64,000 nucleotides of DNA from Agapetus fuscipes (Eukaryota > Arthropoda > Insecta > Trichoptera > Glossosomatidae): positions 19,149,659-19,213,658 of the forward strand of contig OX637341.1 in NCBI GenBank assembly GCA_951799405.1, in the 5' to 3' direction. Below the pieces are notes generated by a model. It saw only the letters and a list, made by a program, of their open reading frames with translations, was not told where the DNA came from and made no database searches. The position numbers and the translations under genes are program-made. Numbering within the stretch: position 1 is the stretch's first letter; each line of letters begins with the position of its first letter. Positions 63,905-64,000 of this stretch are shown piece after piece.

Positions 63905-64000
63905 ATGGTAACTGTAACTGTAACTCTGTCGCCATTCCGCTAGGGGTGGCCAGAGCCTCAGCAGAGTTGCCTCCATTTTTTCCTATCCTGACATACCTCT
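63905..64000 (-). mobile_element. Family T LINE 3' end, cut by window edge
   Basis: Same tail and 3' region as 39037 onward with ACTGTAACTGTAACTCTG and GGGGTGGCCAGAGCCTC; the first coding bases (CTATCCTGACATACC) follow and the element runs past 64000. Confidence 0.85.

Overview
This is a eukaryotic, AT-rich window, most likely from an insect or other arthropod. Its only host gene that I can support is a metabotropic glutamate receptor (mGluR, Drosophila mGluR/mGluRA-like) on the + strand. Five consecutive internal exons are present: 9599-9850, 39655-39829, 40554-40660, 52456-52605 and 58785-58918. Their splice phases agree (1-1, 1-2, 2-1, 1-1, 1-0), and together they encode the second half of the extracellular glutamate-binding (Venus flytrap) domain and the start of the cysteine-rich NCD3G linker. 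Upstream exons (lobe 1, signal peptide) and downstream exons (rest of the linker, seven-helix domain) lie outside. The order from distal receptor motifs to linker, long introns (about 30 kb, 0.7 kb, 12 kb, 6 kb) and no bacterial features fix the kingdom; the species is not determinable from what I can see.

Almost everything else is intronic mobile DNA, densely nested. Five groups dominate. (1) RTE-like LINE 'family R': an APE endonuclease plus reverse transcriptase with a characteristic 3' UTR ending in GATTA/ATTATAG simple repeats. One near-full-length copy (about 32742-38700) is split by a second copy (33205-35520); another has an intact RT frame (22001-24529); 5'-truncated pieces are at 8216-9171 and 57277-58735. 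Nearly thirty short copies consist only of the last ~250 bp of the 3' UTR, and many begin at the same base. (2) RTE-like 'family T' with a TACAGT-repeat tail (15728, 27755, 39037, 63905). (3) 'Family L' LINE 3' ends with a GP..WN.LP C-terminus (8154/9172, 44095, 46040, 54060). (4) tRNA-derived SINEs: SINE-Q (Gln-like head, two alternative 3' tails), SINE-A (Ala-like head), a composite of both heads in tandem, and a third family (SINE-S). (5) DNA transposons and MITEs: a hAT-like element with 8-bp target duplication, a mariner remnant, PIF/Harbinger-like MITEs with TTA target duplications, and other inverted-repeat families. In addition there are Penelope-like terminal fragments with hammerhead-ribozyme-like cores, including two ~243-bp fold-back insertions with 12-13 bp target duplications.

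Layout: 1-9.4 kb, nested SINE/MITE/LINE debris before exon A; 9.6 kb exon A; 9.9-39.6 kb, one long intron with the hAT element, the Harbinger MITE, the intact RT copy and the nested full-length RTE; 39.6-40.7 kb exons B and C; 40.7-52.4 kb MITEs, SINEs and a Penelope-like fold-back; 52.5 kb exon D, whose 3' end and donor site are tandemly duplicated and followed by a 9-bp minisatellite; 52.9-58.7 kb SINE pair, LINE and RTE copies; 58.8 kb exon E; 59-64 kb mariner, SINEs, MITEs and another fold-back. All family assignments are from motifs read by eye; none was checked against a database.
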